NCBI RefSeq assembly: GCF_036373705.1
Contig: NC_089866.1
Coordinates: 5,251,001-5,315,000, forward strand
Direction: 5' to 3'
DNA from: Amia ocellicauda
Taxonomy: Eukaryota; Chordata; Actinopteri; Amiiformes; Amiidae
Length of the DNA stretch: 64,000 nucleotides
Shown here: positions 1-11,399 of the stretch, in pieces
Layout of the letters: each line of letters starts with the position of its first letter
Position numbering within the stretch: position 1 is the stretch's first letter
Made by a program: the position numbers and the translations under genes
Notes under the pieces: model-generated
What the model was told of the DNA's origin: nothing
The model's database searches: none
Seen by the model: only the letters and a program-made list of their open reading frames with translations

Positions 1-161
1 GAAACAACTGAAATAACAGGACTGTACGGTAAACAATTCTTTCATTTCCTTTTTTGCGAGGGGGGGGTTATGATAATTAAACTGGGAAAGGCCTCTGTTT
101 GAAGCTGTGGTCTTCTAGTCCAGACATCACTCAGTGTTTTGTTGGTTTTCTTGTTTAAAAG

Positions 162-320
162 GAAAATGTTGATCAAATAATATTATGCTATGGAGTGGAC
201 AAACCTGTCTGCACTCCAAGACCGCAAAAGGTCAACATCCTGTCTGGCATTGTCGATCCGTACACCAGAAAACCCAACGGTCTTCTCCCAGACCCCCACC
301 ACAGAGATCCCCCAACCTGA
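162..320 (+). CDS. possible terminal exon of an unidentified gene (partial)
   Basis: A 3' splice-acceptor-like stretch (tttcttgtttaaaag) ends at 161. From 162 a frame stays open for 52 codons and stops with TGA at 318-320. The peptide begins ENVDQIILCYGVDKP, contains KVNILSGIVDPYTRKPNG and ends HHRDPPT; it reads more like protein than random sequence. An AATAAA lies near 475, about 155 bases after the stop, as expected for a last exon. Upstream exons would lie left of the window. I do not recognise the family and see no domain. It could equally be a chance ORF. Confidence 0.3.
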   Translation, partial: ENVDQIILCYGVDKPVCTPRPQKVNILSGIVDPYTRKPNGLLPDPHHRDPPT

Positions 321-3300
321 GTTTGAAAACCACCGTCTTACCCGGTTCCCTCTTGCCCCATTAACGCAGCCACCACTGAATGACCTCATTTCATCCGGCC
401 ATATTTACCCAGCTGGAGCGGCAGTTTGTGCCTGACCAACGAGAGTGCCAACGAGAAAATAACATTTACAAAAAAAATAAAAATAAGAAAACTGCTTAAT
501 GTTAAGCTTGGGAACAATAAGGAAATGAAAGGGGATTTCGTTTCCTCTGTTATTTCACCGGGGGCTGGCTGTGAGGCCGTGTGTCTGTCAGAGAGGCACA
601 GTGAGTCACTCAGTACAGGTGCTGGCGGCCGAGCTCCAAGCGGCCCCCTGGCTTCACCCACCCCACACATCTCCTCTAACCCTTGCACTCCCATCCTCCC
701 TGCACAAAACTGCTGAATTTCCTCACTGTGAGATAGACTTTGTTTTCATTCACCCTAGTCCTCAAAATCATATTAAGATTTTAGCCCAAAACTTCCACTT
801 AACAACTTTTCCATTATTACTACTGTTCAGTTTCCTGTACAATTCCTGTTATTCCCGTTGTCCCGTTGGAAACCCTCAAAAGACTTGGACTGCAATTCAG
901 TGGAATCATTTGAAGGAAATTTAACTTTTTCTCGACTAAATTTTGCAGCACGAGGGCCCCCGTTTTGACACGTAGGCGAAGTTTATTCTTGTCATTCGCT
1001 TTCATAGTGATACTGCAGTCTACTGATTGGCTTTGGAACATGTTCACATTTAAAGATAGGAAAGAAAACAGTTGTCAGGTGAATAATGGAAATACACATG
1101 TAAACTCCACTGCCAATGCAAAATGAACGAATGAATGATTAATGAGTGTCAACACAAATACAGTGAAACCTCGACTGGGGATGGATTACAACTACTTTCT
1201 GAAGACACGAGCGATTGATCCAGTTTCTTTAATTCCTCCTAAGAGCGGATAGAGCAAATATGGGGGGGTGAGGTCGTTGAATGATGCCTTCCAGTTAAAG
1301 GTTATCAAAACATGGCCGCTATGATTCACTGAGCCTTTTCCACTTGACTTGCATGACCAGATACTGCAAGATTAATCGTTCAAGAAATTACTAGGACTAT
1401 AACCGAGTTCTAGATCCCACCCTGATTCTCAATCCCAGAATCGGCGCCCTCCGCACTGTTGTCTGTCCTCAGTGCTGTTTCCTTGGTTTGTGTGATGTGG
1501 TTGTGCTATGAATATCAGTTTGTGTTGAAAAGTGTTTCTGCAGACTAATGAAGACTGGGGATGGACAGTCCTTCACCGTACCATTTTCCTTCCCTGCCCC
1601 CAGCTTTGCGGAGTCATTTATGTTGCGACCGCAAGACGTCTAACAGCAAAATGAGAGTGTCTGGCAAAAGAAAACAAAAATCCACATCCTCAAAATTAAA
1701 GTATTGCTCACCATTCACAGCTGGTGACTTCCCCGGAGGCATTTCTCTGGACGTCTCTGGAACCAAGAGACTTTGCAGGAGCAGGGTGAGCAGGGACAAG
1801 GTCAGGCACAGCACCAGACACCCTCTAGAGGCAGCGAGAGAAAACAACACCTTACATTTCGTGCTCAACCCTGGCATGACCTTGATTATTTTGATCTCAA
1901 ACGTTAAAATAAATCTTTTTGTGCATGTTGGATACTTTTTTATATAAAATAATACAATAAAAAAAAACTATTTAAGCTGAAAAAACAAACAGCAGACAAA
2001 ATTGTTCACCATTGCGTTTTCAAAAGGAGCACGATGTGGACGTACAAAAATGCAGCATAACTCAGTGGTCTGAATGTATGCGGTTGTTTTGTTTTGTTTT
2101 GTTTTGTTTTTCCAGCCCGAACGCCTGAGCTAGGCCTCTGTCACATATCTTAGCCAAGCCTCAGACTGATGCAGATTGTTCCAGTAGGCCGGGGCTAAGC
2201 CAAGCCAAACAGAACCCCCTGATGGTTTATTTTTTACATTTTTCAGAGTCCTTGGCAACACACAAAACAGAACAGAGCAGAACAGAGCATCTCACAGCTT
2301 TTACTCTGGTATTAGGTTTTAAAGTTAGGGGGAATAAGGCCACCACCCAGAAAGCCAGTGCCCCACTTTGTAGTTTGCAGGAATGAAAGTCAATACATTC
2401 ATAAAAAAGCAAGAGAGACAGTGATGGTGTTCAGCTTCTAGAGACGGATAGATTAATCTGTACTTACTTTACTGTAATAAATTAACGCTGTACTTCGTAT
2501 CGACCCAATCTATTATCTTAGAAAAATGATTTTGAAACGGCTTCTCCGTCACTTCGATGGCATTTTCACACACGAAATGATACCAACAGCACTAACAATA
2601 GATCTGCCCGTGCCACACTAGCACAGACAGCAATTCGACTATCTCGCACCGCCACACCGATGATGAAGCATTCGTATCAATGGGTGAGACAGTTGACGGT
2701 TGTTTCGTGGGGTAGGTCACTTCATATCAAGGCCTGTCAGGGAAAGTGTGCGTTGGTGTCTGTGTGCACTGTTCTTTATTTATGTCTTCAGTGTGCGAAG
2801 CTTGCAATCGTCGCCTATCTCTGCATTTGTGGCGCTGTGGGCTGCGTGCCCAGGCTCCTGCTAGTGGTGAGATAAATAGTACAATGGAGTGAGCGGTTCT
2901 TGGGATGATACGAGCCTGAGAAAAAATAATAAACAACGATAATGAATGCAACATTGATATGAAAGAGTGCCGTCACAATCAGCCATAACCCTGGGTGTAA
3001 ACAATGTGTCATTTTCAAATAAACAAGTAAATTGAGGGATCTTTTTCCACACTGTGTCCGGTCTGTTGCTTGTCCAGGCTGGTTAAACTAAAGTCTCTTT
3101 TTTTTGTTTCTTAATGTATCTCGTATCTCCCTCCCCTCTCCTCCAGGCAGGCCTGTTTAACCCCTTACCTCCTGGGCCGGATTGAGAGGTGCATCCTGAG
3201 CTCACTGGCTGGCCCGCCGGTGCTGATTTCCCACTGGGACACAGAAACAGAGGGAAGTAGAGTCGTCTCTGGGGACGGCCGGGGCACTCATGCCTGTCTG

Positions 3301-3448
3301 CAGTGATAGTTGAGAGCTGCAACACAATGTGAGTTCACAAAGTTGTGTAGCTGTGGAGGGAGGTTTTGTAATGTATTGAGTCTTGTTTTAACTAGCTGTG
3401 CGCACTATTCTACTTTTTAAATCTCGTGTCTTCAGCAGCCTAGCAGTT

Positions 3449-3473
3449 ACAACAACAACAACAACAACAACAA
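3449..3473. repeat. CAA trinucleotide microsatellite
   Basis: About eight CAA units in a row following 'gcagtta'. Confidence 0.9.
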
Positions 3474-3826
3474 GGAAAGACTTTGCAGGATTTGGGTTCC
3501 ACAAATACCAGGAAGCCAGGAATTCATAGGTTGCAACACATTACAGATTGAAAGAAAAGCTGCAAAATGTCTCCGCTCACATTGAGTCGGAAATGGAAAC
3601 AAAGCCCTGGGTCCTGTAAAGCACACTGCCTTCTCTCTCCCGGGCTCTCGGCTGTTACAGGAGGTGTGTCTACAGGACTGGCACACAGGAATGTAAACCT
3701 TAACAGATATTAGGAGGAGCCATTTGGTCTTACCGGCTGAAGGCAATACTCGCAGGCTCAGCAGCGTCAGGGCCTCCTCCCCCCTTGGAAGATCCACGAG
3801 AAGCGGGGAAAAACTTTGTGCTGAAC

Positions 3827-3828
<2 letters not shown>

Positions 3829-3884
<56 letters not shown>
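3829..3884. repeat. CT dinucleotide microsatellite
   Basis: An uninterrupted CT run of about 56 bases. It creates spurious Arg-Glu or Ser-Leu repeat ORFs on both strands. Confidence 0.95.
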
Positions 3885-3888
<4 letters not shown>

Positions 3889-5428
3889 GTGACTTGCAGC
3901 TCCTGGTAAGGCATCTCCCAGTTGCCAGGGTAATCCCCTTCCCCTGAGCGAACACAATAGCACCGAGGCAGGCGGCCTCTCGGGAACAATGCGGCCTTCC
4001 AACGAGACAGGGTTGCTTTCAGTTCGGCCGGGGCTTTTCACCCACGATTCAACCCGTCTTCACAAGAAATAGAGACGATGAAATTCAGAGAACAGCAAAC
4101 CCTTCCCGGTAGTTTTGGCCTCAGGTGTTCATTAATGCATTAATAGTCCATGTTTTGGCACTTGAATTCCAGTGTGTCACTTGTAAGTGGACCTGCACTG
4201 TGGTTTCCTCTTTTGGTCACACTCAAACTGTAGCTTTTGTGTGTCAAATCCTAAAGACACTCGATGCTGTATTTCTGTGCTTGAAAGATCACATATTTGC
4301 AAGTTATATACAGATCAGTCAACAAGAAATCTACTTTAGAATGGACCTCAAACAGGTTGTCTTCATTTGAGCATTATGTTTATGATGAACACATCCTATG
4401 CAATACTGTGAGGCCAGGACCTGGGAGAAGATATCGAATATAGGACACAGGTCTTCTGTCCTTCAGGATTTTGCTCGCCGTTGTTCCAGAGCTTGATAAA
4501 GAGAGATTTCAATAAGATTTGAATAAAGGAATGATTTCTAATTCCAAATCAATACAAAATAACTAAAGTAAATAACATAATACTGAGGTTAATTAATCTG
4601 CAAGATGGCGCTGTTATAAACTGTGTCTCTATGACTTTACTCGTGCTGGCCAGCAGAGGGTGATTTAGGCCCTGCTGTTTGTCGTGTCCTAATGCTGCTC
4701 TCTAAATAACCCGCAATATTTTGAGTCACCATCAGACCCAGGGGCAGTACTGTTTGCAAGCACAGCATTTGGTTCTTTTATGCAGAAGGTTAGAATATAT
4801 TGAGAAGGGGCCGCTGAAAAATACATACTAGTTTACACATTCGGTGTGTGCTTATCTCGACTGTGCAGTAAAGATAATTGTCTCCTTTTCGCAGATGTGT
4901 GTGAGTGGCTGATGAAGAAGCCGTGGTATGATAGCAGAACAGGGTGCGTCAATGTTTGCTGCTCCACTGTGCTTTATTTATGTATAATGTATATCTTATT
5001 ACACATATTAGGGCTGCTGTTTTAAAGCTGTTTAGTGCAGTGGACTACAGGAACTTGCTTTCCTTTAATTGTTTTCTTTTGTTTGTTTTTTAGGCCCTGG
5101 TGCAAAATATTTAATCTCGTATTCGAACAATTCCATGGAAATCTGTCTCTCTGTAAATCAGATGACGGATGTATGGGGAAACCTGTTCAATCTGCTTCAG
5201 CACCCAGGCACAGGACTGCAGTGTGTGTCTGAAGGGCGTGATGTCATCAGGCAGAGACCGGAAGGATTTGATGAGCATAAGCCCCCCATAAGCCTCAGCT
5301 TTAAGACTTACAAGCTGATAAACCATCTGTCTCCTCCCACCGCAGCCAGTGCAACTGCAGAAACCCAATACCTCAACATTCAGTGCTGGGTTATTTAAAA
5401 CATCTGAACATGGAAAAATGCAGGATCC

Positions 5429-5779
5429 CTAATCCCGTGAGGCTAATTTATGTTCTTGTATACATTTAACTCCTGGGTTGTTGACACATATTTTAAGTGA
5501 ACAAACATAGTTTCCGAAGTTATATTGTAATGGTAAAGGTAAGGCTCGGTGCTTCCCTTTGTAACTTATTGTACCATCTTCTATAGAGAGGTTATTTATG
5601 TGTAGGGAACCATTACTCTCCGGACATTTGTCATATTTTGGGCTACAGTGTACATTGATGTGAGGGCCCTGTACATCTACAAACACATTAACACAAGAAA
5701 CATAATTTGAACCCCTTTCTATTATGAAACCTTCAATAGCCAACTGTGCATGAATTAGACAATCATTGGCAAAATCCAT
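5429..5779 (-). other. unrecognised 116-codon open frame
   Basis: An ATG-started minus-strand frame of 116 codons in AT-rich sequence. It has six or more cysteines and two N-X-S sequons (NGS and NLS), and a stretch NGSLHINNLSIEDG that loosely recalls an Ig-type strand. I see no signal peptide, splice context or flanking exons. It may be a remnant of a mobile or cell-surface gene, or chance. No function is assigned. Confidence 0.15.
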
Positions 5780-7404
5780 ATGGTAGAATATGTATAGTAC
5801 TGTATGTTATCGACAGTTTAAGAAACCTTAAACTCGTATTGTCAACTGAATTTCATTCTACTTTATGTCTGTCTTCCTCTGAAGCGAATTTCTTCCTCAA
5901 AAATAAATACAAATAATCTACTAATGTTCAAGCCTGCGAGTCATTCAGAACAACACTGTGGCAAAAACAATCCAAACAGTAACCAGAAATAGAAAAAGGC
6001 GGGAATGACCGCTAAATTGAATTAACTGTAATAAACAGCATGCATTTCATGCGACCCAGCTGGCTTCAGAAGGAGACAGACCTCTGTGTTGTAAAGTCGC
6101 CAGTGCATTTCCTGTCCCTCGCTACCAATTAAACATATTTACAAGCACATGAAGCCTTAGGTTCCCTTACCAAAAAAATGGGTGCAACCTGTTTTTGGCA
6201 TATACTAGCAACTCGTAACAGGTTGCAGTAACATTTGCAGCAAACTCACAATTTACCATGCAAATAAGGCTGCTGAAACCTCTCTCTTGCAACCAGTTGT
6301 GAAAAGGTTGCAAAAACTGGTAGGCTGCTGTAATATTGCAGCAAACATCTGTGCGCGCTTTATGTATAAATTATTTATGAATTATATGGCTATGTCTAAA
6401 AAACATAAAAACACCTCAAAAAGATCTGTAATGCATTAATTTTATCGTTGTTTAGAAGTGAACATACACTTCACTGAGAAAACACTCAGTAACTATGCAT
6501 AATAATACAATGCTATGCAAAGATATGGCATTTATTTCAGTAGCCCATATCACGACTGATTGTAGATGTGTAAGACATAGGAATTGTTATAACGGTAGAC
6601 ATTCATAAAACCATAATCCATTTATAATATAGGTTTATTTTAAGATCAGTAGGCTAAGTTTAAAATTACATAAATTATATAGTTAAAAAAATTTGCTTTC
6701 TTTTAAAATCACGGTTTAGGGTTAAAGCAAAAACAAGATCAAATAAATGCTTTACTAATTCTTTCATGTGAGACTAAAAAGCTCAATTTCAATAATATTT
6801 ATTTACCCGATTGCTCTTATAATTCTTATGCCAAAAGATCAACTGGCAAGAGATGAATATGAGAGGGTCCTACTCATGTCAGATGTCTACCCTTACACTG
6901 TGTTTGGAACCAAGTGAATATGTTTTAACAGTAACTGGTATCAGAAATACCAATGCCTATAATACAACCAAAACAGCGGAGCAATACTATTGAATATGTG
7001 TGTAGAGCAGTACATTAAAGTACACGTACATTTAAGAAAACATAGGATACCCACGGAGAAAGGATGGATGTAGTTAAAATGTAGTTATCCCTTACCTCCT
7101 GGGCAAGGAGGTAGTTATAAAGGGGCAAGTGAAAAACAATTCAGACAGACAAATCAATAATTCATACAGACTTATGGGACACCCTGTAAGGCAGAACCAA
7201 ACAAATTAGCTCCTAATGGTCTAAATTAACAGAAGCAGAATACAAATCAGGTGTTAAACTGAATTAACAATTAAACATTCTGTTTAAAAGAATGAAACCC
7301 ATGATTTGTAGTGTCCCTTATATAATTATCCATGGCATCCAATTACACCATACGATAAATGTTTAAAAATACTGCCTCTCCTCAACAGGAGTTCGCTCCC
7401 TGTA
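5780..7404. other. AT-rich gene-free stretch
   Basis: No coding signal is visible. An imperfect direct repeat built on TTGCAGCAAAC occurs at 6220-6245 and 6322-6346. Otherwise the sequence looks unique and AT-rich. Confidence 0.5.
6220..6346. repeat. imperfect direct repeat pair (about 25 bp each)
   Basis: Copies at 6220-6245 (aggttgcagtaacatt...) and 6322-6346 (aggctgctgtaatatt...) share the end ttgcagcaaac. Between and around them TTGCAACC and GGTTGCA alternate. The origin is unclear. Confidence 0.5.
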
Positions 7405-8443
7405 TTATCGATGCTGCCCTAGATTCTCTCTAGCATGAATATGCTGGTGAGATTGAAGGTTGCTTCCCTGAGTGGCCCTCTTCCCACACTGGGAGCAGTT
7501 CTATGGTTTATCCCCCGTGTGAATGCACTGGTGAGAATTAAGGTGAACTGCATGGTGGAAGCTCTTCCCACACTGGGGGCAGCTGTACGGTTTCTCTCCT
7601 GTGTGACTGCGCTGGTGACGTTTAAGGTGTGGTGCATTAGTGAAACTCTTCCCACACTGGGCGCAACTGTAAGGCCTCTCTCCTGAGTGAATGCGCTGGT
7701 GAACTGTCAGACCTGTTGCACGAGTGAGGCTCTTCCCACACAGGCTGCAGCGGTGCACTGTTTTCCTTGTAAGAATGCATTGGTTTTTTTTTAAGCTATC
7801 GAAGTTCCTGTACGTTTTCTCACACTGGGGGCAGCGATGGCAGCCCTGATGTTTCCTGGTTGTGTTTGAGGGGGGGAGTCAGAGCTGGAGGGTCCAGGAC
7901 GCAGCTGTCTGCCCTGTGAAGACGGGCTCTCACCCCTCACTGCACTGTCACTGCCGCCACTGAACCCCGTCCTCAAGGCACCAGAGTCAGTGTCACGCAG
8001 TCCATCTACCGGAAGCTGCGGTTCCAGTTTACAGACGCCTCCTGTAATATTCTCTATTCTAAGATCACAGGGTTCATCTTTTAAAAAAAACTGCAGTTCA
8101 TCGTCCTCTGTCTTGATGGGAACAGACGCAACACTGGGCTCACACTGTGTACTGGCGGAGTCTGGCTCAGCACCCACTGCTCTGGGTCCACACGCAGATC
8201 CCAGTGCCCCGAGTCCCTGTGTTAAACCCACAGTCTGTGGCTCTGCCCTGTGGCCAGACTCCAGTCCACTGATCTCCATTCCACCCTGTCTGCTCCTGTG
8301 CTGCTCAGACAGACTCTTGTTGTCTTCTGTAGCTGTGGGCTCCGTATCCTCCCTCAGACTGGAGCCCCACTCCTGCTCCCAGTGCTGCTGCTCAGTGGGA
8401 GCCCTTTTCACAGAGTCGGGGAAAGCACGGGCCTCTACAGCTC
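7405..8443 (-). pseudogene. C2H2 zinc-finger gene, 3' exon, broken by a frameshift and a nonsense codon
   Basis: Reading right to left, a 3' splice acceptor (tctcccccag) precedes 8443. It opens a frame encoding a Ser/Gln/Glu-rich N-terminal region with an IKTEDDE sumoylation-like motif. This frame ends at a TAA at 7793-7791. The finger region lies in another frame; joining the two needs one more base in the 7-base G run (7870-7876, C on the coding strand). Then follow a degenerate finger (CPQCEKTY..., with one zinc His replaced by Asn and one by Leu), three good C2H2 fingers (CSLCGKSL, CAQCGKSF, CPQCGKSF) with TGEKP-type linkers, and a TAG at 7503-7501 exactly where the linker Tyr belongs. 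A fourth finger (CSQCGKRA...HQHIH) continues in the same frame to TAA at 7407-7405. A DNA-binding regulator would be the ancestral role. Two independent lesions plus a decayed finger argue for a pseudogene; an assembly indel could explain the frameshift only. Confidence 0.75.
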
Positions 8444-8514
8444 CTGGGGGAGAGACAAGACAGGAGAACAGCTCAGAATATCATCCAGGCAGTGTGTATT
8501 ATGTATACGGCCCA

Positions 8515-8605
8515 ACAGATATATTGGGTCACCGATATTATCAGCCGATATTGGCCTTTTACAGAAATATTGGCACATATTCCTCCGATACTGCACAATA
8601 CTTTT
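8515..8605. repeat. repeat-like stretch with recurring GATATTGG/ATATTGG words
   Basis: The words ccgatatt and atattgg recur within 90 bases (atattgggtc, accgatatta, gccgatattgg, aaatattggc, ccgatactg). Stretches like this are common interspersed repeats in fish genomes. I cannot name the family. Confidence 0.35.
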
Positions 8606-8732
8606 TCTCAAACTATTGGGTTTTTTTTTTATTATCATAAAATCCATCATCAGACATAAATACATGCTTATTTGGTTTTACAGTCATTATTATAATTATG
8701 AATTATTCATTAGGCATGTGATATACACATAA

Positions 8733-9890
8733 GAGAGAAGGGGGAAGGTAAACATGGAGACGAAATTGACTTTTATTTTGTGCAATAATTTAATTTGAAA
8801 CCAGCGCACCCATCTAGCTTTCCCTTCTATATCTAATGCTACACTGGGATCAGTGATCATTCAGACAGTATGGCCCACGCCACTTTGAATCCACACCACC
8901 TTGTTTTTGGGAAATGTTTTAGCATTTCTTCATCTCCATATTGCGGCAATCTAATAGTTTCCTTTGCTCCTTCTTGCGCTGTTTAGCTTCACTGGCGCTT
9001 TCCTGTAATATGGTTAGTGTGTTAGTATAGTCTGGTGAGTTTTATATGTTATTACGGTGATAACACCAAGTCCTGATCAGCCCCAGTCCCAATGCTTTCA
9101 TGAAGACGCTTGCGGTGCCCACTCATTAAACCCGCGGCCCATGAGGGCGCAGCTCGTAAACGCATTAAGACGAAGTGCAAATCTTGAGGTCACCCATTCC
9201 CCAAATGTGCCATTGTTTCAGTACACAGACAGACACTTTACCATTCCAGAGCTCTGATAATGGAAAGAAATATCCAACATTTACTCTCAAAAATGTACAG
9301 ACACATCCTGAGCATTTATTCAGTGCAAGATGGAATAGTATTATTGAACAAAACAGGGTCCCCTTCATATGCAAAAATAAATAAAGAAAATGCCTGATTG
9401 GACAGAATGGGTACACAACACCCCAAAATCACTGCAATGCATCTTTAACACTGGACATGAAGAAGCCCCTTTTTAACCCATTACCTAAAGTTACTGTTCA
9501 ACTGATAATGAGTTGAGATAACCAGAGCCAGCTAGGGTTACCATATCTGAACGATCAATAAAGAGGACACTACAAAAGGTGGGGGGCTGGAGGTGTAAAT
9601 ACAGTGTTTTGAAACATTTACATGCAATTTATTAATGTCTGAACAAGAAGTTACGAGTGTAACATTAAATCCCTGGACCCTTATGTAACATTATATACAG
9701 TGCCACTATATAGAAACAGGTCAAATACAATTAAATGTTCAGTACATGGCTGTGTGGCAAAAAGGTGAAAAATGATTTACCAAGAAAAAACACAAACAAT
9801 GGTGTGCTAAAACATAATTTATAACAACCAACCATCATCTCACTCACACCCTGCCGTCTCCTCTCAACCTAACCTAATCTTGCTTTTTAA
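8733..9890. other. gene-free stretch
   Basis: No exon, RNA gene or clear repeat is recognised. Short ORFs here are not supported by splice or start context. Confidence 0.4.
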
Positions 9891-10550
9891 TTGTTAACGC
9901 CCCCCAACAAAATCATTTCCCTCATTTCTTTAAGTACTGTTGGAAATATCCCATCTGGCCCAGGTGATTTGTTTGTTTTTAATTCTGCTAGTCCCTTTAG
10001 TACCTCCTCTAACGTGTCCCTCTGACTCTGTCTTGGTCATTTGAAAAGATCAAGTCAATACATGCGCTCTCCCTGGTTGGTTCCCTGACAAACTGAGCTA
10101 GAAAGCAGTCATTTACCATCTCAGCAATTTCCATTTCTGCTTCTGTAGTCCCGACTGGGCTTTCCCAGTCTAAGTTTGGGAAATTGAAATCCCCCATAAT
10201 AACAGACACATCCTTGCTACATGCAGTCCTGATTACACTGTACAATGCAGCATCTTTCTGAATATCTGAGGTGGGTGGTCTGTTACACACTCCTACCACT
10301 AATCCTCCACATCTCTTGTTCAAAAGTTTCACCCACAAAGACTCTGTTTCATTAGAACGATGTTATTTCTGACATATAATGCTACCCCACCACCTCTTCA
10401 ATTTTGCCTGTCTCTCCTAAACTGTGTGTAAACTTTCAACTGGTATTTATCCCCATCATTTTCTGTAAGCCATTTTTCTGTCACTCCTACAACATCATAG
10501 TCACCCGCCAGCACTGTGGCTTCTAGGTCCAACATAATAATAATACAGTC
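9890..10550 (-). mobile_element. decayed CR1-like non-LTR retrotransposon fragment (endonuclease plus start of reverse transcriptase)
   Basis: On the minus strand the frames read like a LINE endonuclease of the APE type: DYDVVGVTEKWLTENDGDKY, then RGGGVALYVRNN, then CGGLVVGVCNRPP, the catalytic-region motif GDFNFPNLDW, and EPTRESACIDLIFSNDQ. Almost directly after comes a reverse-transcriptase start, LKTNKSPGPDGI. The joint between these domains is shorter than in a full element, so an internal deletion is likely. A TGA near 10395 and a frameshift near 10340 break the frame. The motif set matches CR1-clade LINEs. It is inactive. Confidence 0.8.
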
Positions 10551-11209
10551 TTTGATTAAGTATCCAAAAGACAGTGATTGAGTGAATACAAAAGACAATG
10601 GTCGGTTAAGTGCCCTCTCAGACAGTACACAATTCAAGAAACAATGAACCTGAGACAGAGACAGGGTGAAATACAAAACTATTGGTTACTTTTTTACAAT
10701 AATTTAAAAGTATCAAATGTATTTATGTTTTCAGTGACATATGCATGTGGCAGTTATAAATCATATTTAGTTCAAATTCTTCGTCTAACCAGGTCCAGCA
10801 AACTTGATTTTTAATCGCTAATCTTTTTTATTCCTCAAGATTCACAACCCTCGATGACTGACACAATGTTTTCAGCTGGCAGAAGAGATGTATATCAATA
10901 TAAACTAAAGTTCATTCAAATATATTTTTAATTGCTTCATACATTTGAATCAGTGCTGTTCTTCACAAGTAATGCCATTCTGTGAGCATCGTCTTCAAGA
11001 GCTCTACAGTGGCTTATGTTTAAATTGGGGCATAGCACAGGTACATAAGAGTTGGACAAAAACAATCAAAATAATCTGGCATAAGAAGCTTGCAAATCAT
11101 GTATACAAATAGTTTCGCCAAATCTAATATATTTTGGGGGGAGCGTGCATGTGTTTAACCTTGAAACAGTCATCAGAATAAACAGGAAAACAGCCATTAA
11201 GTGCGTGAC

Positions 11210-11399
11210 TTCTCTATGCACCGCTTTGACAGCTTGCACTTCCAGCTCAGCCCCAGCCCGGCACTGCGCATGCCCGGACGCGAAGGCGGCAGGACGGGCA
11301 GACCGGAGAACAGCTGTGCGGCAGGGCAAGTGCGCATGCGCGGTCTTGCGTTGACAAGCAAGGCAGCCCCTGAAGCAGCAGCAGCAGCAGCCCGGCCAG
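11210..11399 (+). promoter_or_regulatory. TBC1D24: CpG-rich promoter and probable non-coding first exon of TBC1D24
   Basis: A locally GC- and CpG-rich island in AT-rich surroundings. It contains TGCGCATGCC at 11265-11274 and TGCGCATGCGCG at 11331-11342; the second is a perfect match to the NRF1 consensus YGCGCAYGCGCR. A strong splice donor (cggccag|gtaagc) sits at 11399/11400, just after a CAG-rich run. NRF1 sites at a CpG start region are typical of housekeeping promoters. Assignment to TBC1D24 is inferred: it is the nearest downstream plus-strand gene, and that gene's first coding exon begins with its own acceptor at 15031. The start site itself is not determined. Confidence 0.55.

Larger units (their letters stand above)
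321..4890. other. gene-free stretch with simple repeats
   Basis: I see no supportable gene here. The stretch holds a TTTTG-type repeat near 2085-2110, a CAA repeat, a CT repeat and AT-rich unique sequence. Open frames around 1561-1947 and 3447-4041 are short or created by the CT repeat. A YY1-like 'caagatggcg' occurs near 4603 but nothing else marks a promoter. Confidence 0.5.

Noticed and set aside
3447-4041. Arg-Glu repeat ORFs up to 180 codons
   Set aside because: They are translations of the CT microsatellite and its unique flanks, with no splice or start support.
4895-4943. Exon-like unit (cttttcgcag acceptor; VCEWLMKKPWYDSRTG; gtgcgt donor)
   Set aside because: It is only 49 bases long, with no neighbouring exon in phase and no recognisable family; probably chance.
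5429-5779. Idea that the 116-codon ORF is an Ig-domain or retroviral surface-protein relic
   Set aside because: The resemblance rests on two sequons and a few residues. No flanking LTR, pol-like frame, signal peptide or Ig cysteine spacing was found.
7435-7686. Plus-strand ORF of 83 codons
   Set aside because: It is antisense to the zinc-finger array; repeated linker codons keep the opposite strand open.
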